From CAYXVF01 sp964468125 (lineage in GTDB: Bacteria; Myxococcota; XYA12-FULL-58-9; CAYXVF01): a stretch of 18,616 bases of DNA. Below are positions 11,457-18,616 of the stretch, piece after piece. Made by a program: the position numbers and the translations under genes. Under the pieces are notes generated by a model. That model was not told where the DNA came from. It did not search any database and was given only the letters and a program-made list of their open reading frames with translations. The stretch spans positions 1 to 18,616 of the forward strand of contig CAYXVF010000117.1 in NCBI GenBank assembly GCA_964468125.1. The letters are read 5' to 3'. The stretch's first letter is position 1; every line of letters starts with the position of its first letter.

Positions 11457-12201
11457 CGGCCCGCGGGGCACGCGCGCTCAGGGCGCGAACACCGACATAG
11501 AAGCCATGCAGCAGGATCACCCCGATCAGCATGAACGTCGGATAGGACCATGGCCACGCTCGCAACGCCTCCGGGATGAAAGGAACCTCGAGCGTACTGT
11601 TTGGTCCGATGTACATGTAGTTCGCGCCGGTCCACCAATCGACGACGAAGACCGCAGCCGAGAGCGCGAGCAAGCCCCCCATGGACCTTAGAAACTGAGT
11701 GTAGGTCATCTGCATTTCGCCGTGGAGCGCGAGGAAGATCGGAAGCGCTACCAGGTAGAGATGCATCCAGACGTAGTGCAGGAACACGTAGCTCGTCACC
11801 GGATTGTAGGGCAGGCTCATGTTCAACACCGCCATCGTACCCGAGCCCATCGCCCAGATCCCGACGAAGCGGACCGCATCGAGGCGGCCGAGGAGTGTCA
11901 TCAACGGCACGAAGAGACTGAGCCAGGCGCACAGATGCAGCGGAAAGCGCTCCCAAAACGGCTGATAGTCGTAGGCGAAATAGAGCGCGAAGAGGAGCAG
12001 TTGATCGACGAGAATGAAGAGCGACATGGCCCGAATGATCTCTCCCCGGGGAGAGATCTCGATGAGCTGGCCACGGGTCAGGAGCATCACGGGCGCCATG
12101 AGGAGCAGGAGCCCGATCGCGACCAGGTGTGGCGTGCCAAACATCGGGTTGACTAGCTCCGGGCCCGCGCTCACGTCGAAGAATCTCACGATCGAATCCA
12201 C
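11443..12201 (-). CDS. YwaF-like (TIGR02206-type) integral membrane protein
   Basis: GTG 12201 with AGGAG nine bases upstream gives 252 residues. At least six hydrophobic segments are visible, with family-like features: FGTPHLVAIGLLLLMAP, WERFPLHLCAWLSLFVPLMT (PLHLC motif), FLHYVWMHLYLVALPIFLAL, and the closing WWTGANYMYIGPNSTLEV with AWPWSYPTFML. These are hallmarks of the YwaF family, whose biochemical role is not established. It lies head to head with the secreted lectin-domain gene and converges with, and overlaps, the second DUF486 gene. Confidence 0.8.
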   Translation of the reverse strand: MDSIVRFFDVSAGPELVNPMFGTPHLVAIGLLLLMAPVMLLTRGQLIEISPRGEIIRAMSLFILVDQLLLFALYFAYDYQPFWERFPLHLCAWLSLFVPLMTLLGRLDAVRFVGIWAMGSGTMAVLNMSLPYNPVTSYVFLHYVWMHLYLVALPIFLALHGEMQMTYTQFLRSMGGLLALSAAVFVVDWWTGANYMYIGPNSTLEVPFIPEALRAWPWSYPTFMLIGVILLHGFYVGVRALSARAPRAVSGT

Positions 12202-12270
12202 TGCGGCTCACTCCTCGCTGCCCTATTCTAAATCGGTGTTAGGTCTCGCCCGCTCGGAGAAGGAATCGCA

Positions 12271-12951
12271 ATGCTCGGCCGTCTGCTCGTTGCAGTCTCA
12301 TTGTCCAGTCTCGTGGCCTCCGACGCCTTTGCTCAGAGCAGCGTGCACGATTTTGAGCTCGGCGGCAGTGCGTTTCTCCTCAGTGACGAGTGCATTCGGC
12401 TAACGCCGGACCAACAATACGTGAGCGGCTCCGCCTGGTTCCGCTCCCCCGTCGACCTGAATCGTCCCTTCGAGATGAAGGTGAAGCTCGTACTGGGACA
12501 GAAGAACGAGGACGGGGCGGATGGGATCGTTTTCGTCTTTCACCCTTCGAAGCAAACCGGCTTCCGCGGCGAAGGAATGGGTTTCGCGGGTCTCGTGCCA
12601 TCGCTCGGGATCGAATTCGACACCTACCAAAACTTCCATCTCAACGACTCGGCCGCCGACCATTTGGCCCTGATGGCGAACGGCCAACTCTTTCACGGAG
12701 AAGACGTCTTTCGCCCGGTCGAACTCGGCAACTTGGAAGATGGCAAACGCCATCCGCTGCGACTCACCTGGGACCCGGGCGCCGGCCTGAAAATCGTGCT
12801 CGATGGCAAGGTGCGTGCCGCCTACCCCGCCGCGGCGGTGAAAGGGATCTTCGGCGACAACTTCACGGTCTATTGGGGCATGACCGCCGGCACGGGCCGA
12901 CTCAGCAACGTTCAAGACGTCTGCATCGAGAAGCTCTACCTTGGAGTGTGA
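12271..12951 (+). CDS. Secreted L-type (legume-type) lectin-domain protein
   Basis: ATG 12271 is preceded by AAGGA at a good distance. The 226-residue product has a signal peptide (MLGRLLVAVSLSSLVASDAF, cleavage after AFAQ). The mature part is a single concanavalin-like sandwich: FELGGSAFLLSDECIRLTPD, RPFEMKVKLVLG, the strand ADGIVFVFHP, then LGIEFDTYQNFHLNDSAADH with the Asp/Asn residues that bind Ca/Mn and sugar in L-type lectins, and LRLTWDPGAGLKIVLDGKVR. Such proteins bind glycans outside the cytoplasm or at the cell surface. No anchor or second domain is present. It ends seven bases from the stop of the convergent lipoprotein gene. Confidence 0.85.
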   Translation: MLGRLLVAVSLSSLVASDAFAQSSVHDFELGGSAFLLSDECIRLTPDQQYVSGSAWFRSPVDLNRPFEMKVKLVLGQKNEDGADGIVFVFHPSKQTGFRGEGMGFAGLVPSLGIEFDTYQNFHLNDSAADHLALMANGQLFHGEDVFRPVELGNLEDGKRHPLRLTWDPGAGLKIVLDGKVRAAYPAAAVKGIFGDNFTVYWGMTAGTGRLSNVQDVCIEKLYLGV

Positions 12952-12957
12952 GCCGCC

Positions 12958-14583
12958 TCAGTCTTCCGAGTCCAAAACCAACGGCAGTTCGATGAAGCCT
13001 TCGAGGCGCGGATCATTTGCGAGGCGGACGATGTCATCGCCGCCGACGCCCAAGCGCAGCGCTTTGCGCAGCGTCTTCTTCGCTTTGGCTTTTTGACCCG
13101 CCAGTGCCTGAGCACGGGCGAGGTCGATGTGCGCATAGCCAGCCAGTGGCTCGCCGCGTCCGTCTCCAATTCGCTCGACGGCCTTCTCGGCTAGGATGAG
13201 CGCTTTGTCCGCACTACCATTCTCGAGCTCGACGTATGAGAGCCGCGTCAGCAAGAGCGGGTGGTCCGCGTCCTTCTTCAGGGCCTCTTCCAAGGTCTTC
13301 TTTGCCTCGTCGAGCTTCCCCGCATCGATCTGCCGCGAGGCGAGCGCGGCGATGGTGGGGACCGACCCCGGATGCTGGGCCACCAGCTCCGTGGCGTTCT
13401 TCACCGCCTCATCGTGCCGGCCGAGGCGCGCGAGCATTCGGTCGCGGCGACGTGCGGCGTGGGCGCTCTTCGGCACGTGCTCGAGGTATTCATTCCACAC
13501 GTCCAGGCATTTCGCGTAGTCGCTGGCGAGATAGTGGGCCTGCGCGAGATAGTTCCGAATCTCCAGAGAACCCGGATAGGTCGCGAGCGCTTGCTCGAGC
13601 AGCTCGCGTGCCTTGGTTTGCTCAGCGAGCTGCTGGTGCATGTAGTAGAGCGAAATGGCAGCGGTGGGGTCCGATGCGCCGACATTCATTGCCGCTTTCG
13701 CCGAGGACATGGCGATCTCTTCCTGCGGCTCATACCCCATGCTCGCCACCGTCGCGCGGGCCGCCCAGCCGGGAGCAAAGTCGTTCACGGTTTGCGTGAC
13801 CTTTTCGAGCTCGTTGAGGACCGTCTCCACCTCTTTGTCAGTCAGGACCACCGTGGCCCGCGGGTCCCGCGACTGCTTCGCGAGCAGCGACAACGCCGTT
13901 CCCCAGGACTCGCCAGCTCCGACGGCGGCGAGCTCGGTCATTTTGTCCGTCGAGGCCTTCGCGTTAGGAACGAGCTCCTTCAGGATGGTGCCACCGAGCT
14001 CGTAGGCGGTGCGTGCGCTCGCGCTTTTCGCGCCGCTGGCCTCTCCGGTCTTGCTGACGCCTTCTGGACCGAACATCTTCCACTGAATGGCGATGCTGTC
14101 GCCTTCCGCATCGTAGCTGCCGACGACGAGGTGATCGACTCCGAGCTCGATCATGAGATCAGACGCTCGCTTTTCGATCGCGTCCTCCTCGATATCGATG
14201 CTGCGCGCCGCCGACATCGCCTGGCGCTTTCCGAAGACATAGAGGGGAACCTCATCCTCGCCCGCGGGTAGATGGAGGCGGCGGGTGATGTGGTCCGCAA
14301 GCAGCGTGCCGAGCCAGCCGGGCTCGCCGTCCGGTCCGACGAAGGACGTGACCGCAACGGAGGTGGACGGGGCCGGAGCTGGCTCCGCTTTGGGCTCCTC
14401 TGTCGGCTCCTCTGTCGGCTCCTCTGTCGGCTCCTCTGTCGGCTCTTTCTCGACCGGAGCTTTCGGCTTGCTGGTGCAGGCGAGCGCGCCGATGAGCAAC
14501 GCCGCAGCGGCGGCGACAGGTCTGAACCCTCGTCGGGTGAGATGCGGGTGGAATGCGGTCCGCGCTCCAGGGCTGGTCTTCAC
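12958..14583 (-). CDS. TPR lipoprotein with TolB-N/FlgO-like domain and EEPT repeat linker
   Basis: GTG 14583 is chosen because GGAGG lies six bases upstream; longer starts (14706) have no such site. The 541-residue product begins with a basic segment, LTRRGF, a hydrophobic stretch and ALLIGALAC (Cys36), a probable lipoprotein signal whose RR-x-F also hints at Tat export. A linker of EEPT repeats follows. Next comes a domain resembling the periplasmic alpha/beta fold of TolB-N/FlgO/CsgG-type proteins: SVAVTSFVGPDGEPGWLGTL, LADHITRRLH, LGVDHLVVGSYDAEGD. The C-terminal half is a TPR array (RELLEQALATYPGSLEIRNY; KLDEAKKTLEEALKKDADHP). It is probably an envelope assembly or scaffold lipoprotein. 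Confidence 0.8.
   Translation of the reverse strand: MKTSPGARTAFHPHLTRRGFRPVAAAAALLIGALACTSKPKAPVEKEPTEEPTEEPTEEPTEEPKAEPAPAPSTSVAVTSFVGPDGEPGWLGTLLADHITRRLHLPAGEDEVPLYVFGKRQAMSAARSIDIEEDAIEKRASDLMIELGVDHLVVGSYDAEGDSIAIQWKMFGPEGVSKTGEASGAKSASARTAYELGGTILKELVPNAKASTDKMTELAAVGAGESWGTALSLLAKQSRDPRATVVLTDKEVETVLNELEKVTQTVNDFAPGWAARATVASMGYEPQEEIAMSSAKAAMNVGASDPTAAISLYYMHQQLAEQTKARELLEQALATYPGSLEIRNYLAQAHYLASDYAKCLDVWNEYLEHVPKSAHAARRRDRMLARLGRHDEAVKNATELVAQHPGSVPTIAALASRQIDAGKLDEAKKTLEEALKKDADHPLLLTRLSYVELENGSADKALILAEKAVERIGDGRGEPLAGYAHIDLARAQALAGQKAKAKKTLRKALRLGVGGDDIVRLANDPRLEGFIELPLVLDSED
14393..14440 (-). repeat. Four perfect 12-bp tandem repeats encoding EEPT units
   Basis: On the + strand GGCTCCTCTGTC is repeated four times without change, then decays. 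It encodes the acidic Pro/Glu/Thr linker of the lipoprotein. Perfect in-frame copies suggest recent expansion by slippage and a linker whose length can vary between strains without a frameshift. Confidence 0.9.
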
Positions 14584-14692
14584 GATGGGCCTCCGTCGGG
14601 GGGATTCTCGAGGAATCCGCGAGCTTTTCTGAGAACGACGGACCATATGCCAACGGTGGGCGCGGCGCAAAAGGGACGGGCACCGCGCCGCG

Positions 14693-15736
14693 TCACCTGC
14701 GCGCAAGGCGCTCTTCGATCGCGATGAGCTTTCTCTTGCGCCAGATTCCCCCGCCGTAGCCCGTCATGGAGCCGTCGGAGCCCACCACGCGATGGCACGG
14801 AACGACGATGGCGATCGTGTTGGCGCCGTTGGCGCGCGCGACCGGACGGAATGACGTCGGGCGCCCGATCGCCTCGGCGATTTCGCGGTAGCTGCGGGTC
14901 TCGCCGACGGGAATCTGCAGCAGCTCCTCCCACACCGCGCGCTCAAGCGGCGTGCCGTGCAGATGCACCGGCGTCGCGAAACGCGCGGACTCTCCCCGGA
15001 AGTAGGCGCCGAGCTCTTCTTTGAGCTGCGCGTGGATCACCGTGCTCCCGATGGCGATGGGACCACGCCGATCGCGAAGGCGCCGCAGCTCGCCGCCGAG
15101 GGCACGCCGGTCCGCGAACTCGAGTAGGTGGAGCGCCTCGTCGTCGGCGACGGCGACCATCGATCCCAACGAACATTCGATCCAATCCACCGCGAGCGCC
15201 TGTGCACCGGTCAGCGACGCGGGAGGACCACCCAACCACTGAGCGACTGCCGCACGAAAACCGCTGCCGGACTCGAATCCTGCCTCGAGCTGCGCGTCGA
15301 TGACCCGCCCCCCGGCGCCGAGGGCCGTCGAACCTCGCTGCAACCGCCGCAGCCGCGCGAGCGACAAGAAGGTCACGCCGAGCTCGCGTTTGAACGTGCG
15401 CCGCACCGTCGACGGGTCGTATCCCAAATCGACGAGGTCGCTTTCACTCCAGCGCGCCTCGGGGAGCTCTTCGAGCGCGGCGAGGAGCGCCCGCACGGTC
15501 GGGCTCAGCTCGTTGAGCGGGTGGCAGCGCTTGCACGGGCGAAAACCGGCCGACAGGCACTCCGCCGCGGTTGGGAAGAAGCGGCAATTCCGCGCTTTGG
15601 GCTTGCGTGCGGGGCAGCTCAGGCGACAGAAAATGCGGGTCGATAGCACGGCCACGAACCACCGGTCGTTCATGCGCTCGTCTCGGGCGAGCAATGCGCG
15701 ATAGAGATCGTCGTGGGAGGGAGCCAGTTCATTCAT
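14693..15736 (-). CDS. ada: Bifunctional Ada: methylphosphotriester sensor plus O6-methylguanine-DNA methyltransferase
   Basis: ATG 15736 gives 347 residues, close to E. coli Ada; the upstream extension to 15946 overlaps the divergent thioesterase and is discounted. Residues 10-75 form the Zn-Cys4 sensor: WFVAVLSTRIFCRLSC and AGFRPCKRC supply Cys37, 41, 68 and 71, with Cys37 as methyl acceptor. An AraC-type helix-turn-helix half follows (SDLVDLGYDPSTVRRTFKRE; AGFESGSGFRAAVAQWLG). The C-terminal methyltransferase has VPCHRVVGSDG with acceptor Cys314 and ANGANTIAIVVPCHR. It repairs alkylated DNA and, once methylated, activates the adaptive response. It diverges from a thioesterase gene with 58 bases between starts. 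Confidence 0.93.
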   Translation of the reverse strand: MNELAPSHDDLYRALLARDERMNDRWFVAVLSTRIFCRLSCPARKPKARNCRFFPTAAECLSAGFRPCKRCHPLNELSPTVRALLAALEELPEARWSESDLVDLGYDPSTVRRTFKRELGVTFLSLARLRRLQRGSTALGAGGRVIDAQLEAGFESGSGFRAAVAQWLGGPPASLTGAQALAVDWIECSLGSMVAVADDEALHLLEFADRRALGGELRRLRDRRGPIAIGSTVIHAQLKEELGAYFRGESARFATPVHLHGTPLERAVWEELLQIPVGETRSYREIAEAIGRPTSFRPVARANGANTIAIVVPCHRVVGSDGSMTGYGGGIWRKRKLIAIEERLARR

Positions 15737-15794
15737 GGCGCTGTCATAACGAAGTCGCCCGCCTCGCGGCGCCAAAAATCGGGCAAGGAACTCG

Positions 15795-16214
15795 ATGATC
15801 AGCCCCGACGCGATCAACCGCATGCTGACGGAGCACTGGCCCGAGGCGCGGGTGCGTTGCGCGGCCGTCAGCGCAACGTCCGCACGCGCGATCCTCACCC
15901 CTCGCCCAGAGAACATCCGCCCCGGAGGCTTCATCTCCGGCCCCACTCAGTTCGCCGCCGCAGACTCGGCGCTCTGGTTCCTGGTCTGCGGCGTGAGCGG
16001 CGCAGCGGTGCCGATGGCGCTCACCTCCGAGCTCTCCATCCGTTTTCTTCGCCCCGCACTCGGCGCCGCACTCCATTCGGAAGCGGTGCTCGAGAGGGCG
16101 GGCCGCCGAACGGTTGTGGCCACGGTTCGGGTCTGGACCGACGAGCGCGAACGCCCCTGCGCCACCGCCCAGGGCACGTATTTTCGCCCGGAGAACCAAG
16201 CCCCCCCACCTTGA
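15795..16214 (+). CDS. PaaI-type hotdog-fold thioesterase
   Basis: ATG 15795 is preceded by AAGGA at ideal spacing. The 139-residue protein shows the acyl-CoA thioesterase pattern: ENIRPGGFISGPTQFAAADS, the long helix segment of the hotdog fold, then LWFLVCGVSGAAVPMALTSE, LSIRFLRPA, and the final strands VVATVRVWTDER and PCATAQGTYFRP. PaaI-like enzymes hydrolyse acyl- or aryl-CoA thioesters in the cytoplasm; the substrate here is not predictable. It shares a short divergent promoter region with ada, though no link to DNA repair is implied. Confidence 0.85.
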   Translation: MISPDAINRMLTEHWPEARVRCAAVSATSARAILTPRPENIRPGGFISGPTQFAAADSALWFLVCGVSGAAVPMALTSELSIRFLRPALGAALHSEAVLERAGRRTVVATVRVWTDERERPCATAQGTYFRPENQAPPP

Positions 16215-16259
16215 CGCAGGTCAGTGACACTTCGGGGGGTGAATGGCAGCTTGAATGTC

Positions 16260-16826
16260 ATGAGAACGATCTGGACCGGATTCTTGGGAACTGCAGCGTT
16301 CGTCATCATCGGCGCCTGCGGTGGTAGCAAGACCTACAGCTCGGGCGTCTACGCCTACGCTGACGGCGAGAAGTCCGAAGCGCAGCCCGCAGGAGCCCCT
16401 GAGGGACTCGGCGTCGGGCAGAGCGGCAAACACGGCAGCGGCCAGGGCGCAGGCGTCGGCGGCGGCGGTCGAAACGGCTCCGCCGGCAACAAGGACGGCC
16501 GCCCCGGAGGCTCGGTTAAGCACGCTCACGGCTCGGGCAGCGGCGTCGGATATTACGGCTATCCCGGCAAGGCGCTCGGCAACAAAGACGGCATTCCAGG
16601 CGGCTCGACCCTCGAGCATGGCAGTGGCGACGGCCGGGGACTCCACGGCGGACAGCGCGATGGAACCGGGAACGGTGACGGCGTTCCGGGTGGCACGACC
16701 CACGCCCACGGACAAGGCAAAGGCGAAGGCCGGGGCCAGGGTGGCCAAGGCGCTGGAACCGGCGATGGAGACGGAAAACCCGGCAAAAAAGAACAGGCGC
16801 AGCCAGCGGGTGATTCGCCTGACTAG
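16260..16826 (+). CDS. Gly/His-rich repeat lipoprotein
   Basis: ATG 16260 gives 188 residues; the frame opens at 16224, but the signal sequence starts at this ATG. A type II signal peptide is visible (MRTIWTGFLGTAAFVIIGAC; lipobox IGAC, Cys20). The mature protein is almost entirely Gly, Asp, Lys, His and Ser in repeats of about 30 residues that start GNKDGRPGGS (76), GNKDGIPGGS (107), GNGDGVPGGT (137) and GTGDGDGKPG (166). The first and third repeat carry an HAHG element and the second ends LEHGSG. Such low-complexity repeats are likely disordered or form metal- or polymer-binding surfaces. No family is recognised. It lies 65 bases upstream of hybO in the same direction. Confidence 0.8.
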   Translation: MRTIWTGFLGTAAFVIIGACGGSKTYSSGVYAYADGEKSEAQPAGAPEGLGVGQSGKHGSGQGAGVGGGGRNGSAGNKDGRPGGSVKHAHGSGSGVGYYGYPGKALGNKDGIPGGSTLEHGSGDGRGLHGGQRDGTGNGDGVPGGTTHAHGQGKGEGRGQGGQGAGTGDGDGKPGKKEQAQPAGDSPD

Positions 16827-16842
16827 ATCGTAGAGGGGACTC

Positions 16843-16891
16843 TTGAGCCATATCAAGCCACCCCTGTCTCGGACGGCGTATCCTGCTCGGC
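16843..16891 (+). promoter_or_regulatory. FNR/CRP-type site and possible leaderless promoter of the hydrogenase operon
   Basis: TTGAGCCATATCAA (16843-16856) matches the FNR-type consensus TTGAT-N4-ATCAA at nine of ten fixed positions. Its centre (16849.5) is 41.5 bases upstream of 16891, directly before the hybO ATG (16892). A -10-like TATCCT (16879-16884) fits this start. No Shine-Dalgarno sequence precedes the ATG, so a leaderless, oxygen-responsive transcript is possible. Confidence 0.45.
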
Positions 16892-18049
16892 ATGAGCACA
16901 GCCCCAGACAAACCGACGATCGGCGACTTTCGCGAATACAGCGCGGTGAGTCGCCGGGACTTCCTCGAATTCTGCACCAAGCTGATGGCTGCCGCGCCGG
17001 TGGGTCTCGCCTTGACCGAGACCGCGATGGCCGCGGAAGACGTCGCGGAAACCGTCGAGGCGGCACGACGCCCCTCAGTGGTATGGTTGCATTTCCAGGA
17101 CTGCACGGGCTGTAGCGAGTCGCTCCTGCGCACCTCCGAGCCGACGCTCGCGACGCTGATTACCGAGCTCATCTCTCTCGACTACCACGAGACCTTGATG
17201 GCGGCCTCCGGCTACCAAGCCGAGCAGTGCCTGCACGAAGCGGTCGAAGAGAACGAAGGCGAGTTCGTGTGTGTGGTCGAAGGCTCGATCCCGCTGAAGC
17301 AAGACGGGGTCTACATGAAGCTCGCCGACGTGACCGCGCTCAACGTCCTCAAGGATGTCGGCAACAAGGCCGCGGCGATCATCGCCATCGGTTCCTGCGC
17401 GAGCTGGGGTGGGATCCCCTCCTCGGGTCCGAACCCGACGGGAGCGGTCGGCGTTGATGCGATCATCAAGGACGTCCCGATCGTCAACATTCCGGGATGC
17501 CCGCCGAACCCCTACGTCGTGCTGGGGACGGTGCTGCAGTACGCCACCGTCGGCACGCTCCCCGCCCTCGACGACAAGAAGCGTCCGAAGTTCGCCTTCG
17601 ACCGCAACATTCACGAGCACTGCCCACGTCGCGCCCACTTCGACGCCGGTCGCTTCGCGAAAGAGTTCGGCGATGAGGGACACCGAAACGGTTGGTGCCT
17701 CTACGAGCTCGGCTGCAAGGGTCCCGAAACGCACGCGGCCTGCTCCACCCGACACTTCAACAACACACCGGGGGTGTGGCCGATCGGAATCGGTGCGCCG
17801 TGCGTCGGCTGTACGGAGGAGAAGATCGCATTCAAGAAGCCCATGTTCCAGACCGCGGAGATTCTGCGTCCAACGCCGCCGGATACCTACGCTCCGATCG
17901 ACCCGCCGCGCGGCGTAGTCGATCCGGTCGCAACCGGCGTCGTCGGCTTGGCGGCCGGCGCGGTGCTCGGTGGCACCTACGTGGCCGCCCAGCGCTTCAA
18001 GGCCAAAGAAGGCGACCAAGTTCCGGACGACAAGGAAGGTGAAAGCTGA
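16892..18049 (+). CDS. hybO: [NiFe] hydrogenase small subunit, HybO-like, Tat-exported
   Basis: The 385-residue protein carries a Tat signal, SRRDFLEF (20-27) followed by LMAAAPVGLALTETAMA. The mature part holds every iron-sulfur ligand: CTGCSES (Cys71, 74), IAIGSCASWGG (Cys169) and NIPGCPPNP (Cys203) for the proximal cluster; HEHC (His241, Cys244), Cys269 and Cys275 for the distal [4Fe-4S]; and Cys284, Cys304 and Cys307 for the medial [3Fe-4S]. Similarity is closest to HybO of hydrogenase 2 (RRAHFDAGRFAKEFGDEGHR; GWCLYELGCKGPET). A C-terminal hydrophobic helix (TGVVGLAAGAVLGGTYVAA) anchors it in the membrane. It passes electrons from the NiFe large subunit, presumably encoded further right, to the HybA-like ferredoxin. 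Confidence 0.95.
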   Translation: MSTAPDKPTIGDFREYSAVSRRDFLEFCTKLMAAAPVGLALTETAMAAEDVAETVEAARRPSVVWLHFQDCTGCSESLLRTSEPTLATLITELISLDYHETLMAASGYQAEQCLHEAVEENEGEFVCVVEGSIPLKQDGVYMKLADVTALNVLKDVGNKAAAIIAIGSCASWGGIPSSGPNPTGAVGVDAIIKDVPIVNIPGCPPNPYVVLGTVLQYATVGTLPALDDKKRPKFAFDRNIHEHCPRRAHFDAGRFAKEFGDEGHRNGWCLYELGCKGPETHAACSTRHFNNTPGVWPIGIGAPCVGCTEEKIAFKKPMFQTAEILRPTPPDTYAPIDPPRGVVDPVATGVVGLAAGAVLGGTYVAAQRFKAKEGDQVPDDKEGES

Positions 18050-18616
18050 TGGGAGTCACCAGACGACAAGCACTTCAGGTGCTGGGCGTCGGTGTCACCA
18101 CCGGCGCTCTAGGACGAAAAGCAAAGGCGAGCGATGGGCCCGACCCGGCCGCCTATGACGAGACCTTGGGCATGCTCTACGACGCCACGCGCTGCATCGG
18201 CTGCAAGGCCTGTATGCCCGCGTGCGCGGAGGCGAACGGACTGAAGCCCGACACTCAGCTGAGCAACGGGCTTCACCAGGCACCGCTTCGGCTGAACTCG
18301 CAGACCAAGAACATCATCGAGCTCTGCCAGGACGAAGCGACGGAAGAGCAGTCCTTCGTGAAGCGGCAATGCATGCACTGCCTCGAGCCCGGATGCGTGT
18401 CCGGCTGCCCGTTCCATGCGCTGAGCAAGGACAGCACCACCGGAATCGTGTCCTGGAAAGCGGACCTGTGCATCGGCTGTCGCTTCTGTGAAGTGGCCTG
18501 CCCCTTCGAGGTGCCGCAGTTCGAGTGGGCGAACTTCAACCCGAAGATCGTCAAGTGCGAGCTCTGCATGCACCGTCTGCCGGATGGGGCCGAGCCCGCG
18601 TGCACCGAGGTGTGCC
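18049..18616 (+). CDS. hybA: HybA-like Tat-exported [4Fe-4S] ferredoxin subunit, 3' end outside the window
   Basis: ATG 18049 overlaps the hybO stop (TGATG), so translation is coupled. The visible 189 residues begin with a Tat-like signal (TRRQALQVLGVGVTTGALG), then LGMLYDATRCIGCKACMPAC, the first four-Cys cluster. Three more clusters follow: CMHCLEPGCVSGC, CIGCRFCEVAC and CELCMHRLPDGAEPACTEVC. This order matches HybA, the periplasmic electron carrier between the small subunit and the membrane quinone-linked subunit HybB. The frame is open to the end of the window; HybA family members extend further, so about 100 or more residues are missing. Gene order hybO-hybA suggests hybB and hybC lie next. 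Confidence 0.92.
   Translation, partial: MGVTRRQALQVLGVGVTTGALGRKAKASDGPDPAAYDETLGMLYDATRCIGCKACMPACAEANGLKPDTQLSNGLHQAPLRLNSQTKNIIELCQDEATEEQSFVKRQCMHCLEPGCVSGCPFHALSKDSTTGIVSWKADLCIGCRFCEVACPFEVPQFEWANFNPKIVKCELCMHRLPDGAEPACTEVC

Noticed and set aside
13261..14271. 336-codon + strand open frame opposite the TPR lipoprotein
   Set aside because: Shadow of the minus-strand gene, which has a signal sequence, TPRs and a good ribosome-binding site.

Overview
The window is GC-rich DNA with two parts: an accessory island at about 1-5590 and a denser, more conventional chromosome from about 5600 to the end. The lipoproteins, TPR proteins and hybO/hybA-type [NiFe] hydrogenase genes would fit a myxobacterium or another deltaproteobacterial-type Gram-negative. 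That is an inference from gene style; no rRNA or phylogenetic marker is present. A run of exactly 100 N (8836-8935) shows that this is a scaffolded draft or metagenome assembly.

The island reads as a gene-cassette array. It opens with the C-terminal part of a tyrosine recombinase (IntI/XerCD type). A series of small modules follows: ParD-ParE, Phd-ParE/RelE (reversed), a truncated Doc/Fic toxin, two unknown reversed ORFs, a CopG-like antitoxin with MazF (reversed), and an unknown + strand gene pair. The modules are separated by related palindromic elements that resemble integron attC sites (about 970-1123, 2282-2317, 3743-3826, 4466-4575, 5227-5322, plus a reversed half site at 383-417). An IS21-family remnant (about 2321-3140) has fused an istA fragment to istB and sits beside one broken attC-like site. 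The island ends in a decayed fragment of a second tyrosine recombinase (about 5341-5580). The two reversed toxin-antitoxin operons have palindromic operators overlapping putative promoters whose predicted start is at or next to the antitoxin ATG, suggesting leaderless, self-repressed transcripts.

From 5627 a compact operon encodes a four-helix membrane protein, a TPR membrane protein and a TPR-AAA+ ATPase. A decayed stretch on either side of the N gap holds a frameshifted serine hydrolase and an aldo/keto reductase fragment. After that come an integral-membrane methyltransferase-like protein (-), a small lipoprotein, two overlapping DUF486 membrane proteins, a YwaF-like membrane protein (-), a secreted L-type lectin-domain protein, a large TPR lipoprotein (-), a bifunctional Ada DNA-repair protein (-), a PaaI-type thioesterase and a Gly/His-rich repeat lipoprotein.

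The right edge begins a respiratory [NiFe]-hydrogenase operon: a hybO-like small subunit with a Tat signal, translationally coupled to a hybA-like ferredoxin that runs off the window. A near-perfect FNR/CRP-type half-site pair lies at the class II distance from a possible leaderless start of hybO.
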